Source of the DNA: Sodalis glossinidius str. 'morsitans'
GTDB lineage: Bacteria > Pseudomonadota > Gammaproteobacteria > Enterobacterales > Enterobacteriaceae
Reading direction: 5' to 3'
DNA: 64,000 nt
Assembly (NCBI RefSeq): GCF_000010085.1
Contig: NC_007712.1
Span: 3,720,001-3,784,000 of the forward strand
Positions 43,001-52,879 of this stretch are shown here, piece after piece (the first letter of the stretch is position 1; the number at the start of each line of letters is the position of its first letter). The notes beneath the pieces are model-generated. The model saw nothing but the letters and a program-made list of their open reading frames with translations. It was not told where the DNA came from and made no database searches. The position numbers were made by a program, and so were the translations under genes.

Positions 43001-44007
43001 TTAGCAAAGCGCCAGCGTCTGCGCAAAATCAAAACGGATATTGGCGCACTGCACCGCCTTCGCCGCCGCCCCTTTTAGCAGGTTATCCTCGGCGGCGACC
43101 ACGATCAGATGTTCGCCCTGCATTTTGAAACCGATATCGCAAAACGGCGTGCCCACTACCACCTTCAGCGCCGGCACGCCTTGGTCGTAAAGCCGCACCA
43201 GCGGTTTATTGTCATAGGCCTGATGGAAACTGGCCGCTACCGCCGCAGACGTCACTCCGGGCTGCAGCCGGCAGGTGATGGTCGCCAGAATGCCGCGGGC
43301 GAAATTGCCCAGGTGCGGTGTGAAGATCACCGGAATACCTAAATGACTGGCAATCTCTGGCTGATGCCGGTGGTTGAAAATGCCATAAGGTTGCAGGCTG
43401 ACTTCGCAAAAACTATTGCCGAGCGACGCCTTACGCCCTGCGCCGCTGCCCCCGCTGACCGCATTGATCACCGGCCACTGGTCGCCATGTAGCAACCCAC
43501 TCTCGACCAGAGGTTTAAGCGCCAGCTGTGAGGCGGTGGGATAACAGCCGGGCACCGCCACCAGTTGGGCGGTTTTCAACGCCGCTTCCTGCCACTCCGC
43601 CAGTCCGTAGACCGCACGATCCAGCCAGTCGCCGTGCTGATGTTCAAAACCGTAGTATTGGCTGTAAAAGGCCGCCTGATTGACTCGGTAGGCGCCGGAA
43701 AGATCAAGCACCACGCAGCCGGCCGCCAAAAATTGCGGCGCCAGATCATGGCTCACTTCATGGGCGGTGGCGAGAAACACCACATCGGCGCTCTTCGCAC
43801 ATTCGCTGACATCGTCCATTGGCTGCAGCGGCAGATCGACAATGCCTTTCAATTGCGGGTGTAGCTCGGACAGAAATTTGCCGGCATCAGCGCTCTGCGC
43901 GGAAACCGTCAGCGCGGCGAGATTCATCTGCGGGTGGCGGGCCACACGTAGAACGCAAGCTCAGCGCCGGTGTAACCGCTGGCGCCGACAATCAGCGTAT
44001 TCAGCAT
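43001..44007 (-). pseudogene. argC: N-acetyl-gamma-glutamyl-phosphate reductase, 2-bp frameshift near the start
   Basis: ArgC reduces N-acetylglutamyl phosphate with NADPH. The proper ATG at 44007 encodes MLNTLIVGASGYTGAELAFYV and then runs into a TGA. The remaining 313 codons are intact in another frame (ARHPQMNLAALTVSAQS to FDFAQTLALC). Catalytic PGCYPTASQLAL (Cys) and HRHQPEI are present. An extra TG in a TGTG run (43943-43947) explains the shift exactly. Restarting downstream would lose the NADP-binding GASGYTG loop, so activity is not expected. No other lesion is seen, so this is very recent decay or a read error. Confidence 0.85.
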
Positions 44008-44132
44008 GAAATTTATTTGCCTTCTTAACAATATCAGAACGGAAGTTGGGCGAATCAGCGCCAATCCGCTGTTCACCCGCGAGGTCAAGCGTAGTAGTCT
44101 GGTATTAACCCTTAAACGTCATGCTCGACATT

Positions 44133-44171
44133 ACCGTATTATTATTCATAATAAATGCATAAATATTGATA
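44133..44171. promoter_or_regulatory. Pair of ARG boxes between argC and argE
   Basis: Two 18-bp boxes (44133-44150 and 44154-44171) separated by 3 bp, the standard ArgR arrangement. Half-sites are CGTAT/ATTCA and TGCAT/ATTGA against TGAAT/ATTCA. They lie in the divergent argCBH/argE promoter region, and 29 bp before the argE ATG. ArgR with arginine would repress both directions. Confidence 0.75.
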
Positions 44172-44199
44172 CCATCCAAAGCAAAGGCTGTCAACCACG

Positions 44200-45348
44200 A
44201 TGATGAAATTACCCCCTTTTATTGAGTTGTACCGTGCGCTCATTGCCACACCGTCCATCAGCGCCACCGACGCCGCGCTGGATCAAAGTAATGAGGCCTT
44301 AATCACCTTGCTGGCGGGCTGGTTCCGCGATCTGGGATTTCAGGTGGAGGTCCAGCCGGTACCGGGGACATGCAATAAGTTTAACATGCTGGCCAGCGTG
44401 GGCAGTGGACCAGGGGGATTATTATTAACGGGCCACAGCGATACGGTTCCTTTTGACGATGGCCGCTGGACGCGGGACCCTTTTGTTCTGACCGAGCACG
44501 ACAATAAACTCTACGGTTTGGGCACCGCGGATATGAAAGGTTTTTTTGCTTTTGTGCTGGACAGCCTGCGGGATATTGATGTCGCTTCATTTAAAAAACC
44601 ATTGTATGTCTTGGCGACCGCGGATGAAGAAACCTCCATGGCCGGCGCCAGATATTTCGCCCGCAGTAGTCAGCTGCGGCCGAATTGCGCCATCATCGGC
44701 GAACCTACCTCGCTGACGCCGGTGCACGCGCACAAAGGCCATCTTTCCAACGCGGTCACCGTTATGGGTCAGTCGGGGCACTCCAGCGATCCCGAGCGCG
44801 GCGTCAACGCCATCGAGGTGATGCATGAAGCGATCTCTCACTTGATGCTGCTGCGCGATACCCTACAGACACGCTACCATCATCCGGCTTTTGTCATCCC
44901 CTACCCCACGATGAATTTCGGCCATATTCACGGCGGCGACGCGGCCAACCGCATCTGCGGCGGCTGCGAATTGCACATGGATATTCGCCCGCTGCCCGGT
45001 CTGACCTTGGGCGACCTGGAAGAGCTGATGACCGATGCCCTGGCTCCCGTCAGCGAACGCTGGCCGGGTCGTATCACGATGTCAGCACTGCATCCGCCCA
45101 TCCCGGGCTATGAATGCCCGACGGATGCGCCGCTGGTGCAGGTGGTGGAAAAGCTGCTGGGAGTGGAAACCGAAGTGGTCAATTACTGTACCGAAGCCCC
45201 GTTTATCCAGGCGTTATGTCCAACCCTGGTACTGGGGCCGGGCTCAATTAATCAGGCCCACCAACCTGATGAATTCATTGATACCGCTTTCATCAAACCT
45301 GCCCGGGAATTGATTACGCAGATCGTGCAACATTTCTGCCATCACTGA
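44200..45348 (+). CDS. argE: Acetylornithine deacetylase
   Basis: Zinc hydrolase releasing ornithine from N-acetylornithine. 382 residues, start MMKLPPFIELYRALIATPSISATD. Peptidase M20 features: metal ligand in GHSDTVPFDDGRW near residue 78, GLGTADMKGFFAF with the bridging Asp near 110, catalytic Glu in ATADEETSMAGARYF near 142, IGEPTSLTPVHAHKGH and the dimerisation/lid region SGHSSDPERGVNAIE. C-terminal GPGSINQAHQPDEFI contains the last zinc His. Intact and divergent from argC. Confidence 0.97.
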   Translation: MMKLPPFIELYRALIATPSISATDAALDQSNEALITLLAGWFRDLGFQVEVQPVPGTCNKFNMLASVGSGPGGLLLTGHSDTVPFDDGRWTRDPFVLTEHDNKLYGLGTADMKGFFAFVLDSLRDIDVASFKKPLYVLATADEETSMAGARYFARSSQLRPNCAIIGEPTSLTPVHAHKGHLSNAVTVMGQSGHSSDPERGVNAIEVMHEAISHLMLLRDTLQTRYHHPAFVIPYPTMNFGHIHGGDAANRICGGCELHMDIRPLPGLTLGDLEELMTDALAPVSERWPGRITMSALHPPIPGYECPTDAPLVQVVEKLLGVETEVVNYCTEAPFIQALCPTLVLGPGSINQAHQPDEFIDTAFIKPARELITQIVQHFCHH

Positions 45349-45349
45349 A

Positions 45350-45391
45350 TAAAAAACCCGCTTTCCACGCTGGCAGGGTCGCGCGTGGAAA
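45350..45391 (-). terminator. Inverted repeat with T run, just after argE
   Basis: TTTCCACGC (45362-45370) and GCGTGGAAA (45383-45391) form a 9-bp stem. Read on the minus strand it is followed by GCGGGTTTTTTATT, the form of an intrinsic terminator. No minus-strand gene ends here, so it may serve argE as a stem only, or stop antisense transcription from the ppc side. Confidence 0.45.
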
Positions 45392-45582
45392 ACACCGCCC
45401 GAATGAATAAGATATTCTTATAATTGGCAGGTGTAATTAAATTTCGCGAATTGCCGCGAATGTGGTGTTTTTTGTCGTGAAATGTTGGCAATTGACGGAC
45501 CTTACGATACGTGTCTAGATAAAGGCAAACGATTAACTCCATCCGGTGAAATAAATTTACAAAGAGTCCAATCAGGGTCCAT

Positions 45583-47213
45583 ATGAACGAACAATATTCG
45601 GCAATGCGAAGCAATGTTAGTATGCTCGGGAAGCTTCTGGGCGACACGATAAAAGATGCGATGGGTGAAAATATCCTGGAAAAGGTCGAAACCATCCGCA
45701 AATCGTCCCGGGCCGGCAATGAAAAGCATCGCCAGCAGTTACTTTCCACCCTGCAAAACCTGTCCAATGATGAGCTGCTGCCGGTGGCGCGTGCCTTCAG
45801 CCAATTTCTCAATTTAGCCAACACCGCTGAGCAATTTCATTCGATTTCCCCTCATGCATGGCGAAGTGGCTAATAATCCTGAAGGGCTGGGTAAAGTCTT
45901 CACCCGGCTGAAACATCATCCGGAACTGAATGAGAAAGCCATTCGCGCCGCGGTGGAATCCCTGTCGATTGAACTGGTCCTGACCGAGCACCCCACCGAA
46001 ATTACCCGCCGCACCCTGATACATATGCTGGTGGAGGTGAATAGCGGTAGATCTGTTTATACGCGATATTCAGGTGTTGGTGTCGGAGCTGTCGATGGGC
46101 GAATGTACCCCCGAGCTGCGCGCGTTGGCGGGAGGTGGCGAAAGAAGATCAGGAGCCTTATCGCTGGCTGATGAAGCGTATGCGCGCGCAGTTATTGAGC
46201 ACCCAGGACTGGCTGGCGGCGCAACTGCGCGGCGAACATCGTTCGGCGCCAACCGATTTGCTGGAAACCAACGATCAGCTTTGGGAACCACTTTACGCCT
46301 GTTATCAATAGCTGCGGGCCTGCGGGATGAAGATTATCGCCAGCGGTCAGCTGCTGGATACGCTGCGGCGCATTAAACGCTTCGGTATTCAGTTGGTGCG
46401 CATCGACGTGCGTCAGGAGAGCACCCGCCATACCGAGGCATTAAGCGAAATTATCCGCTATCTGGGGCTGGGAGATTATGCCAGCTGGCCGGAAACCGAT
46501 AAACAGGCGTTTTTAATCCGCGAGCTTAGTCAGGAGTGGCGCGCACTGATGGAGGAGCTATCGACGGTTTCCTGCGATATGTATCGCGGCTACGTGCGTT
46601 AAAACCCGGATTTCGTTCCTTATTTCCGTTCAGCGACCCCGGAGCTGGAGCTGGGCAAATTACCGCTCGGCTCGCGGCCGGCCAAACGCCGCCCTTCCGG
46701 CGGTGTCGAGAGTCTGCGCGCCATTCCCTGGATTTTCGCCTGGACGCATAACAGTCTGATGCTGCCCGCTTGGCTGGGGTCCGGCACGGCGCTGCAAAAA
46801 GCGGTGGAATCCGGCAAGCAAGACCAATTGGAAACCATGTGCCGCGATTGGCCCTTTTTCTCCACGCGCATCGGCATGCTGGAGATGGTTTTCGCCAAAA
46901 GCGACCTGTGGCTGGCTGAATATTACGATCAGCGTCTGGTGGAGGAGTCCTTGTGGCCGCTGGGCAAACAGCTGCGGCAACAGCTGGAGGACGATATTAA
47001 CGTGGTATTGACGATCTCCAACGACGATCATCTCATGGCCGATTTGCCGTGGATTGCCGAATCCATCGCCCCAAGTAATGTGTATACCGATCCGCTCAAT
47101 GTGTTGCAGGCGGAGCTGCTGCATCGTTCACGGCAGCAGGAGCATCCAGATACAAGGGTGGAACAGGCGTTAATGGTTAACTATCGCCGGCGGGGATGCG
47201 AAACACTGGCTAA
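45583..47213 (+). pseudogene. ppc: Phosphoenolpyruvate carboxylase, large deletions
   Basis: PPC (883 aa) makes oxaloacetate from phosphoenolpyruvate and bicarbonate. The start is normal (MNEQYSAMRSNVSMLGKLLGDTIKDAMGE), and ELVLTEHPTEITRRTLIHMLVEVN keeps the first catalytic His. About 100 codons are then missing near 46045; the sequence resumes as DIQVLVSELSM in another frame. Near 46530 about 210 codons are lost between FLIREL and WRALMEELSTVSC, taking the phosphate/bicarbonate loop. A TAG (near 46310), a TAA (46600) and several shifts occur. The C-terminal 190 codons (ATPELELGKLPLGSRPAKRRPSGG to LLHRSRQQEH) are well preserved, and the old stop is at 47211. Only 1.63 of 2.65 kb remain. Confidence 0.95.
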
Positions 47214-47318
47214 GGACGGTGAAGCGCGCGGCGGCAGCAAAGCCGCCCGCGAACGACATGGGCGCTTGCGACAACGGGCCGTCACGCCCGCAAATCAGAA
47301 ACCAGGCAGCGGGAAGCG

Positions 47319-48242
47319 TTATCCCGCGGCCCGATTGGCCGCAGGGGCAATCTTGATCTCCGGGCGCACTCCCAGCGTATGGCAGATGGCATAGGTAAGC
47401 TCGGCGCGATTCAGGGTGTAAAAATGGAAATCCTTTACCCCTTCCCGGCTGAGGATTTTCACCATGTCCATGGCGATGGAGGCCCCCACCATTTTGCGGG
47501 TTTCCTGATCGTGATCCAGTCCGTCGAACATAGTGGTCATCCAGTTGGGCACTTTCACATTGGTGACGGCGGCGAAACGTTGCAGTTGGCGAAAATTGGA
47601 CACCGGCAAAATACCCGGCACAATTTCCGTATCAATACCGGCGGCAACGCAGCGGTCGCGAAAACGCAAATAACTTTCCACATCGAAAAAGAACTGGGTA
47701 ATCGCCCGGCTGGCGCCCGCATCCACTTTCCTCTTCAGATTGATCAGATCCGATTGAGCACTCTTGGCTTCCGGATGCACTTCCGGATAGGCCGCCACGG
47801 AAATATCGAAGTCGCCCACTTTTTTCAGCAGCGCGACCAGATCGGCGCCGTACATCGCCGGCCGACCGCTGCCGGGCGGTAAATCGCCACGTAACGCCAC
47901 GATATGGCGAATCCCGCTATGCCAATAGTCCTGTGCTATCGCCTGCAGCTCGTGCGGGGTGGCGTCGATACAGGTCAGATGCGGTGCGGCATCCAGACCG
48001 GTACGCTCTTTGATGTCTTTAATAATGCTGTGGGTACGTTCGCGTTCGCCGGAATTGGCTCCGTAGGTCACCGAGACAAAAGTCTGTTTCAGTTCGCTCA
48101 GCCGGTCGATAGATTGCCAGAGAGTTTGTTCCATCTCGCTGGTGCGAGGGGGAAAAAACTCAAACGAGACGTTTATCTGGCCCTGCAGTTCCGCCAGATT
48201 CTGATTCAATGCTTCCCGCTGATTGGCGTGAAAGAAACTCAT
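47319..48242 (-). CDS. metF: 5,10-methylenetetrahydrofolate reductase
   Basis: FAD enzyme producing 5-methyltetrahydrofolate, the methyl donor for methionine. 307 residues (E. coli 296), start MSFFHANQREALNQNLAEL with GAGGTAACGGT upstream. Key blocks: SFEFFPPRT with the catalytic Glu near 29, VTYGANSGERERTH, HLTCIDA, IVALRGDLPPG and QFFFDVESYLRFRDRC. It has a C-terminal extension after TLGVRPEIKIA. Intact. With metH dead, the methyl group would have to go to a MetE elsewhere. Confidence 0.96.
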   Translation of the reverse strand: MSFFHANQREALNQNLAELQGQINVSFEFFPPRTSEMEQTLWQSIDRLSELKQTFVSVTYGANSGERERTHSIIKDIKERTGLDAAPHLTCIDATPHELQAIAQDYWHSGIRHIVALRGDLPPGSGRPAMYGADLVALLKKVGDFDISVAAYPEVHPEAKSAQSDLINLKRKVDAGASRAITQFFFDVESYLRFRDRCVAAGIDTEIVPGILPVSNFRQLQRFAAVTNVKVPNWMTTMFDGLDHDQETRKMVGASIAMDMVKILSREGVKDFHFYTLNRAELTYAICHTLGVRPEIKIAPAANRAAG

Positions 48243-48292
48243 ACCGTTACCTCATGACACAGTGTAGGAGAGGCATTATGCCCACCACAGAT

Positions 48293-48316
48293 AAGCGTCT
48301 ATACGTTTAGACTTCT
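48293..48316 (-). promoter_or_regulatory. MetJ operator upstream of metF
   Basis: Three contiguous 8-bp met boxes, AAGCGTCT, ATACGTTT, AGACTTCT (consensus AGACGTCT), about 50-75 bp before the metF ATG. The tandem phasing fits cooperative MetJ binding. Confidence 0.8.
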
Positions 48317-48407
48317 AAATGGAAAATGACTGAATTCACGAGTTTCGTCAATCAATTAATTGTTACCGAAGGCGATTAATATTCAAGGAGCGTGAATAAT
48401 TTTCAAT

Positions 48408-50631
48408 TTAGCCAAGTGAAGCTGAAACGATTACAACTTGGGAGGTAAAAAGATCTCGCGCATAGCGCGGGGAAAAGGCCCTGGGCGGTTCCTTTTGAAT
48501 AAAGCTGAGCGGGCATTTCCGCGATGCATTCGCGCACGGCGCGGCGAGAAGAAGCCTATTAATCACTACCGGAATGGCGCCCCCAGGGCCGCGAATGACC
48601 AGCGGATTATCGCGGTACCAGCGACTCTCGATAGCAAATACGTTGTCGCAGGGCAGCAATGAGGCCATCGGGTGCTCCGGCCGTACCGCCTCCACGCCCG
48701 CCCATGCCTTGCCGTTAGCCTCGAAACGAGCGATATAGCGCAGCACCAGCCCCATCTCTTGCGCCGCCTCCAGACGCTGTAGCATGTGTTCGTTCAGCGC
48801 CTCGCCGCCTTCCTCGAAGAAGTGATCCACTGACCCCACTTCATGCCCGGGCGCCACCAGCAATTCAACCCGGACCTGATTGGGTTCGATGGCATACCCC
48901 GCCTCGCGGGCCAGAATCACCAGTTTACTCATGACATCCTGGCCGGAGAGATCGACGCGCGGGTCCGGCTCGGTCAGGCCCTGCTGCCAAGCCTGTTCCA
49001 CCAGTTCGGTGAAGGGCACGCTGCCGTCAAACTGTAAAAACAGCCACGACAAGGTCCCCGAAAAGATACCGCTAATGGAGAGAATGCTATCGCCGCTGTC
49101 GAGCAAATCCCGCACCGTATGGTTCACCGGCAGGCCGGCGCCAACCGTCGCGTTGTAAAGCCAGTGGCGGCCGGTCTTGGCGAAGGCGTCACGCACCTGG
49201 CGGTAGTTATCACCGTCAGACGCGCCCGCCAGCTTGTTGGCGCTGATGACGTGGAAACCGTAGCTGGCAAAATCCAGATACTGATCCGCCACGGCTTCGC
49301 TGGCGGTCACATCCAGCACTACCAGATCGTCATAAGGATGGGCGCGCATCCACAAAAACAGATCTTCCGGCTCCGTGAGCGTCGCCTCATCATTGAAAAA
49401 GGCCAGCGCCCGGCTGGCGTCAAGGCCGTCGTAGCTCAGCACGCTGCGCTGGCTGTCCACCACTCCGCTGAGAATGAATTCAAAACCGGTACGCGCCGAG
49501 AGATTTTTCTGCTCGCGGGCAAAAAGCTCCAGCCAGCGCGAACCGATATTACCCTTGCCGAACAGCATCAGGCCGATACGTTTCTCGGCGCGGAACAGCG
49601 AGGTGTGCAGCCCCTGAATGACATGCTCGGTAGGCCCTACGCGCATCACCGCCACCAGACTGATGCCGTCCTCTGCCTGCCAGAAGAATTCGATGGGTTG
49701 ATATTTAAGCTGCTGATAAAAACGGTGGCTGTGCAGCGGGTTTTTCGCCACGCCGGCGCCCACCCAGCGCGACCAGCGCCACGCCTTCGCGCAGTTGCAG
49801 ATGCGCCGGCAGACCGGCCTGTTCAAGAATACGCAACGCGCTGCCGGCGACCTCGGAGGTGTAGAACAGCTGCAGCAGCGGCAACAGGCAGGCATCTTTC
49901 ACCTTGCGCGGATCGGCGCTGTAAACGCCGGCCACATCGCTCCAGATAGTGACACGGGCGACGCTTGCCAGCGCGCCAATCTGGGTGGCGGAATAATCGC
50001 TGCCGTTACGGCCGAGCAACACCGTCTCCCCGGCCTGGTTGCGGCAAATAAAGCCCGTGACTACCAGCCGCCTGGAGGGATGTTGCGTCAACAATTGCTG
50101 CAACAGCGGCCAAGAACGGCCCTCATCGATCTGGGGTTGAGCGGCGCGTTCGGCGCGCAGAAAATCCCGTGCGTCCAGCCACTGCGCTTCCATATCCAGC
50201 TGGCTGAGCAGCGCGGCCATCAGCCGCGCCGACCAGATTTCACCATGGCCGACCACCTCGGCGTACACCGCGTCGGTTATGGGAGCATCCAGCAATGCCG
50301 CCAGCCGCTCCAGGTCGAGAATGAACGCGCTAAGCAACCCTTCAGCGTCTGCGGGAGACAGCAAGCCGCTAATCAGTTCGCTTTGATAGCGGCGTAAATT
50401 CTGCTGCACCTGGTGGGCGGACAGGCGATCGCTTTGGCTCAGCGTCAGCCAGCTTATCAGCTGGTTGGTCGTGCTGCCCGCCGCGGAAACCACCATCAGA
50501 TCACCGGGCCGGCTATACTCGGCCATAATCCCTGCCACCCGCTGGTAACATTTCACGTCGGCAAGGCTACTACCGCCAAATTTATGCAATTGACGGCCGG
50601 TCGGGCTGTCCACGCTTACTAATGGACTCAT
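48408..50631 (-). pseudogene. metL: Bifunctional aspartokinase II/homoserine dehydrogenase II, damaged
   Basis: MetL (810 aa) carries an aspartokinase and a homoserine dehydrogenase. The kinase half is present from 50631 (GRQLHKFGGSSLADVKCYQ, VLLGRNGSDYSATQIGALA). At about 49870 roughly 100 codons are deleted in frame, joining ACLLPLL to QLFYTSEVAGSAL and removing the ACT interface domain. A one-base shift near 49765 (after VALVAL) is required to enter the dehydrogenase half (LMLFGKGNIGSRWLELF, VTASEAVADQYLDFASYGFHVISANK, SGIFSGTLSWLF). Near 48560 another small deletion alters the C-terminus (RGPGGAIPVVINRLLL). The original stop is lost, so the frame runs on to 48408. Not expected to work as one enzyme. 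It starts 2 bp after metB. Confidence 0.9.
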
Positions 50632-50633
50632 GC

Positions 50634-51794
50634 TTACCTCTGTAGTGCCGCCTGGAAAGCCTGTTCCAGATCGGCAATTAAATCTTCGCTATCTTCAATC
50701 CCGACCGACAGGCGCAGCAGCGTTTCACTGATACCGGCACGGGCGCGGGCTTCCGCCGCCATTCCCGCAAGCGTCATGGTCGCGGCGTGGCAAATAAGAC
50801 TTTCCACGCCCCCCAGCGATTCGGCCAGAGTAAATAGCGTCAACGCGGCCAGGAATCGGCGCAGCGTGGTTTCGTCGCTGTCCAGTTCAAAACTGAGCAT
50901 CGCGCCAAAGCCGCTTTGCTGACGACAGGCAATTTCGTGCCCCGGATTCTCCGACAGGCCAGGATAATACAACTTTTTCACCTGCGGATGTTGCTGTAAA
51001 TACGCGACGATAGCTTGGGTATTACTCTGCTGCTGCCGTATACGCGGCGTGAGGGTCCGTATTCCGCGCAGCAGCAGATAGCTGTCGAACGCGCTGCCGG
51101 TCACGCCAATATTGTTGCCCCACCACGCGAGTTCGATGGCCACATCCGCCTCGCGGGCAATCACCGCCCCCGCGACCACATCGGAATGCCCGTTAAGATA
51201 TTTGGTGCAGGAGTGCACAACCAGATCGGCTCCCAGCGCCAGCGGCTGCTGCAGCGCCGGACTCATAAAGGTGTTATCCACCACGCACAAGGCGCCCGCC
51301 TTGTGCGCTTCACGACAGATGGCGGCGATATCCACAACCCGCAAGAGTGGGTTGCTCGGGGTTTCAATCAGCACCAGCTTCGGTTTTGCGGCCAGCGCCT
51401 GAGCCAGCGCTTGCGGGTTTGCCTGATCCACGAACTCCACCCGATAGGTGCCGCGTTTGCTCAGACTGTCGAACAGCCGATAGCTGCCGCCATAACAATC
51501 ATGCGGCGCCACCAGCAAATCGCCGGGTTTGAGAAAAACCGTACACACCAGATGAATAGCCGACATACCGCTGCTGGTCATCACCGCACCCGCACCGCCC
51601 TCCAGTTCCGCCAGGGCCCGCTGCACAACGTCGCGCGTCGGATTACCACGCCGGGAGTAGTCGTGGGCGCGCGGCTGGTTGAACTCGGTAAAGTTATAGG
51701 TACTTGAAAGGGTAATCGGCGGAACGACACAACCGAATTGCTCGTCGTTATTCAACCCGCTGCGAACTGCGATGGTGGCCTGCTTGCGCGTCAT
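50634..51794 (-). CDS. metB: Cystathionine gamma-synthase
   Basis: PLP enzyme joining O-succinylhomoserine and cysteine to cystathionine. 386 residues, identical to E. coli in length, start MTRKQATIAVRSGLNNDEQFG. The PLP lysine is in VVHSCTKYLNGHSDVVAG near residue 198. TSGMSAIHL, APHDCYGGSYRLFDS and SLGGVESLICHAATMT are family blocks. Intact. It heads the metBL transcription unit and is divergent from metJ across a strong MetJ operator. Confidence 0.97.
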   Translation of the reverse strand: MTRKQATIAVRSGLNNDEQFGCVVPPITLSSTYNFTEFNQPRAHDYSRRGNPTRDVVQRALAELEGGAGAVMTSSGMSAIHLVCTVFLKPGDLLVAPHDCYGGSYRLFDSLSKRGTYRVEFVDQANPQALAQALAAKPKLVLIETPSNPLLRVVDIAAICREAHKAGALCVVDNTFMSPALQQPLALGADLVVHSCTKYLNGHSDVVAGAVIAREADVAIELAWWGNNIGVTGSAFDSYLLLRGIRTLTPRIRQQQSNTQAIVAYLQQHPQVKKLYYPGLSENPGHEIACRQQSGFGAMLSFELDSDETTLRRFLAALTLFTLAESLGGVESLICHAATMTLAGMAAEARARAGISETLLRLSVGIEDSEDLIADLEQAFQAALQR

Positions 51795-51851
51795 GGTGTC
51801 GCATCCTGACTAATGCTAAAAGTGAGGTGAAAGAGTAAACCGCGCAAATAT

Positions 51852-51899
51852 AGACGTCAATACATCTGGACATCTAAACTTCTTTGCGTATAGATTGAG
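51852..51899. promoter_or_regulatory. MetJ operator in the metB-metJ divergent region
   Basis: Phased met boxes in tandem: AGACGTCA, ATACATCT, GGACATCT, AAACTTCT, then weaker TTGCGTAT and AGATTGAG. Four of them match AGACGTCT at 5-7 of 8 bases. The array starts 58 bp upstream of metB. It is the best MetJ site in the window and should control both metBL and metJ. Confidence 0.85.
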
Positions 51900-52116
51900 C
51901 ACAGCAACAATAACCGCTAAAATTATGCTGATTTGAACTGTCAAACCCATCCACATGTTGTAACGCAGGCGAACGGCGGGGTCGAGGCCGAAACTATAGG
52001 AAATGGTGATAAACAGCAAATTTAGCCGGCATTAAGTAGAGCGTTTCCCGCATATACGTCATAATTAGCGAACTTTCTGCAATTTATATTCATTCGTTGA
52101 GACATTAAGGTATCCC

Positions 52117-52434
52117 ATGGCGGAATGGAAAGGTGAGTATGTCAGCCCTTATGCTGAACATGGTAAAAAAAGCGAACAGGTCAAAAAGATTACGGTATCC
52201 ATTCCGCTGAAGGTTCTCAAAATTCTGACCGACGAAAGAACCCGGCGCCAGGTGAACAATCTGCGCCATGCCACCAACAGCGAGCTGCTTTGTGAAGCGT
52301 TTTTGCACGCCTTCACCGGCCAACCGCTGCCGGACGATCACGATCTGCGCAAAGAGCGCAACGATGAAATCCCGGAAGTGGCGAAGGATATGATGCGGGA
52401 AATGGGGATCGATCCCGATACGTGGGAATATTAA
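52117..52434 (+). CDS. metJ: Methionine repressor MetJ
   Basis: Ribbon-helix-helix repressor using S-adenosylmethionine as co-repressor. 105 residues, start MAEWKGEYVSPYAEHGKKSEQVKK. The DNA-contact beta strand KKITVSIPLKVLKILTDERTRRQ (residues 22-44) and NNLRHATNSELLCEAFLHAFTGQPLPDD are as in E. coli. Intact. Its operators at metA, metF and metB are all present in this window, so the regulon's control outlives some of its targets (metL). Confidence 0.97.
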   Translation: MAEWKGEYVSPYAEHGKKSEQVKKITVSIPLKVLKILTDERTRRQVNNLRHATNSELLCEAFLHAFTGQPLPDDHDLRKERNDEIPEVAKDMMREMGIDPDTWEY

Positions 52435-52879
52435 CACTACACCACCCAACCGCGACGTAGTGGTACACAAAACCACCGTCGCTCGTTATCTGGCAAAATA
52501 CTGGATCTCTGAGGTCGTTTACCCTCCGCACGCAGCGGGTACTGTTGGTTACTCAGCGCTGACCCGTCTCAGGGTCATATTAACCCGCGTGTGCCAATTC
52601 TGTGCCGTCATAATGGCTAAACCTGCACCGTGTCAATTTCCGTGCATTGGCTAATGCGCACGCCTCGCATGTTGACGGTCTCAGGCGCTTAGGGGGAGTG
52701 AGCTGATGCTGCTTGGTGGGTTGCGGTAAACAGGATCTCAACTGGTGTTGTTGAGATCGCTGATCACATTGTTGTTATCGCGTCAAGCCACAAAGCCTGA
52801 AGACATAATAGCGCCCGGCAGCTTGGCTCTCGTGATGTCAAGGAAGTCAGATAGATATGAAGCAGGTCGGAAAAGGACA
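52435..52879. other. Gene-less region after metJ
   Basis: About 445 bp. No ORF has recognisable content. It includes a perfect inverted repeat at 52734-52758 (GATCTCAAC, 7-base loop, GTTGAGATC) without a T run. E. coli has other genes on this side of metJ, so the region may be scar sequence from deletion or insertion. Confidence 0.4.

Noticed and set aside
51816..52019. 67-codon minus-strand ORF with a membrane-like helix between metB and metJ
   Set aside because: It would start with TTG, has no ribosome site and overlaps the MetJ operator. A short ATG ORF (MTYMRETLYLMPAKF) lies just upstream in another frame, so a tiny decayed membrane protein is possible but unsupported.
52435..52879. Possible insertion-sequence remnant after metJ
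   Set aside because: No transposase similarity, terminal inverted repeats or target duplication could be found by eye.
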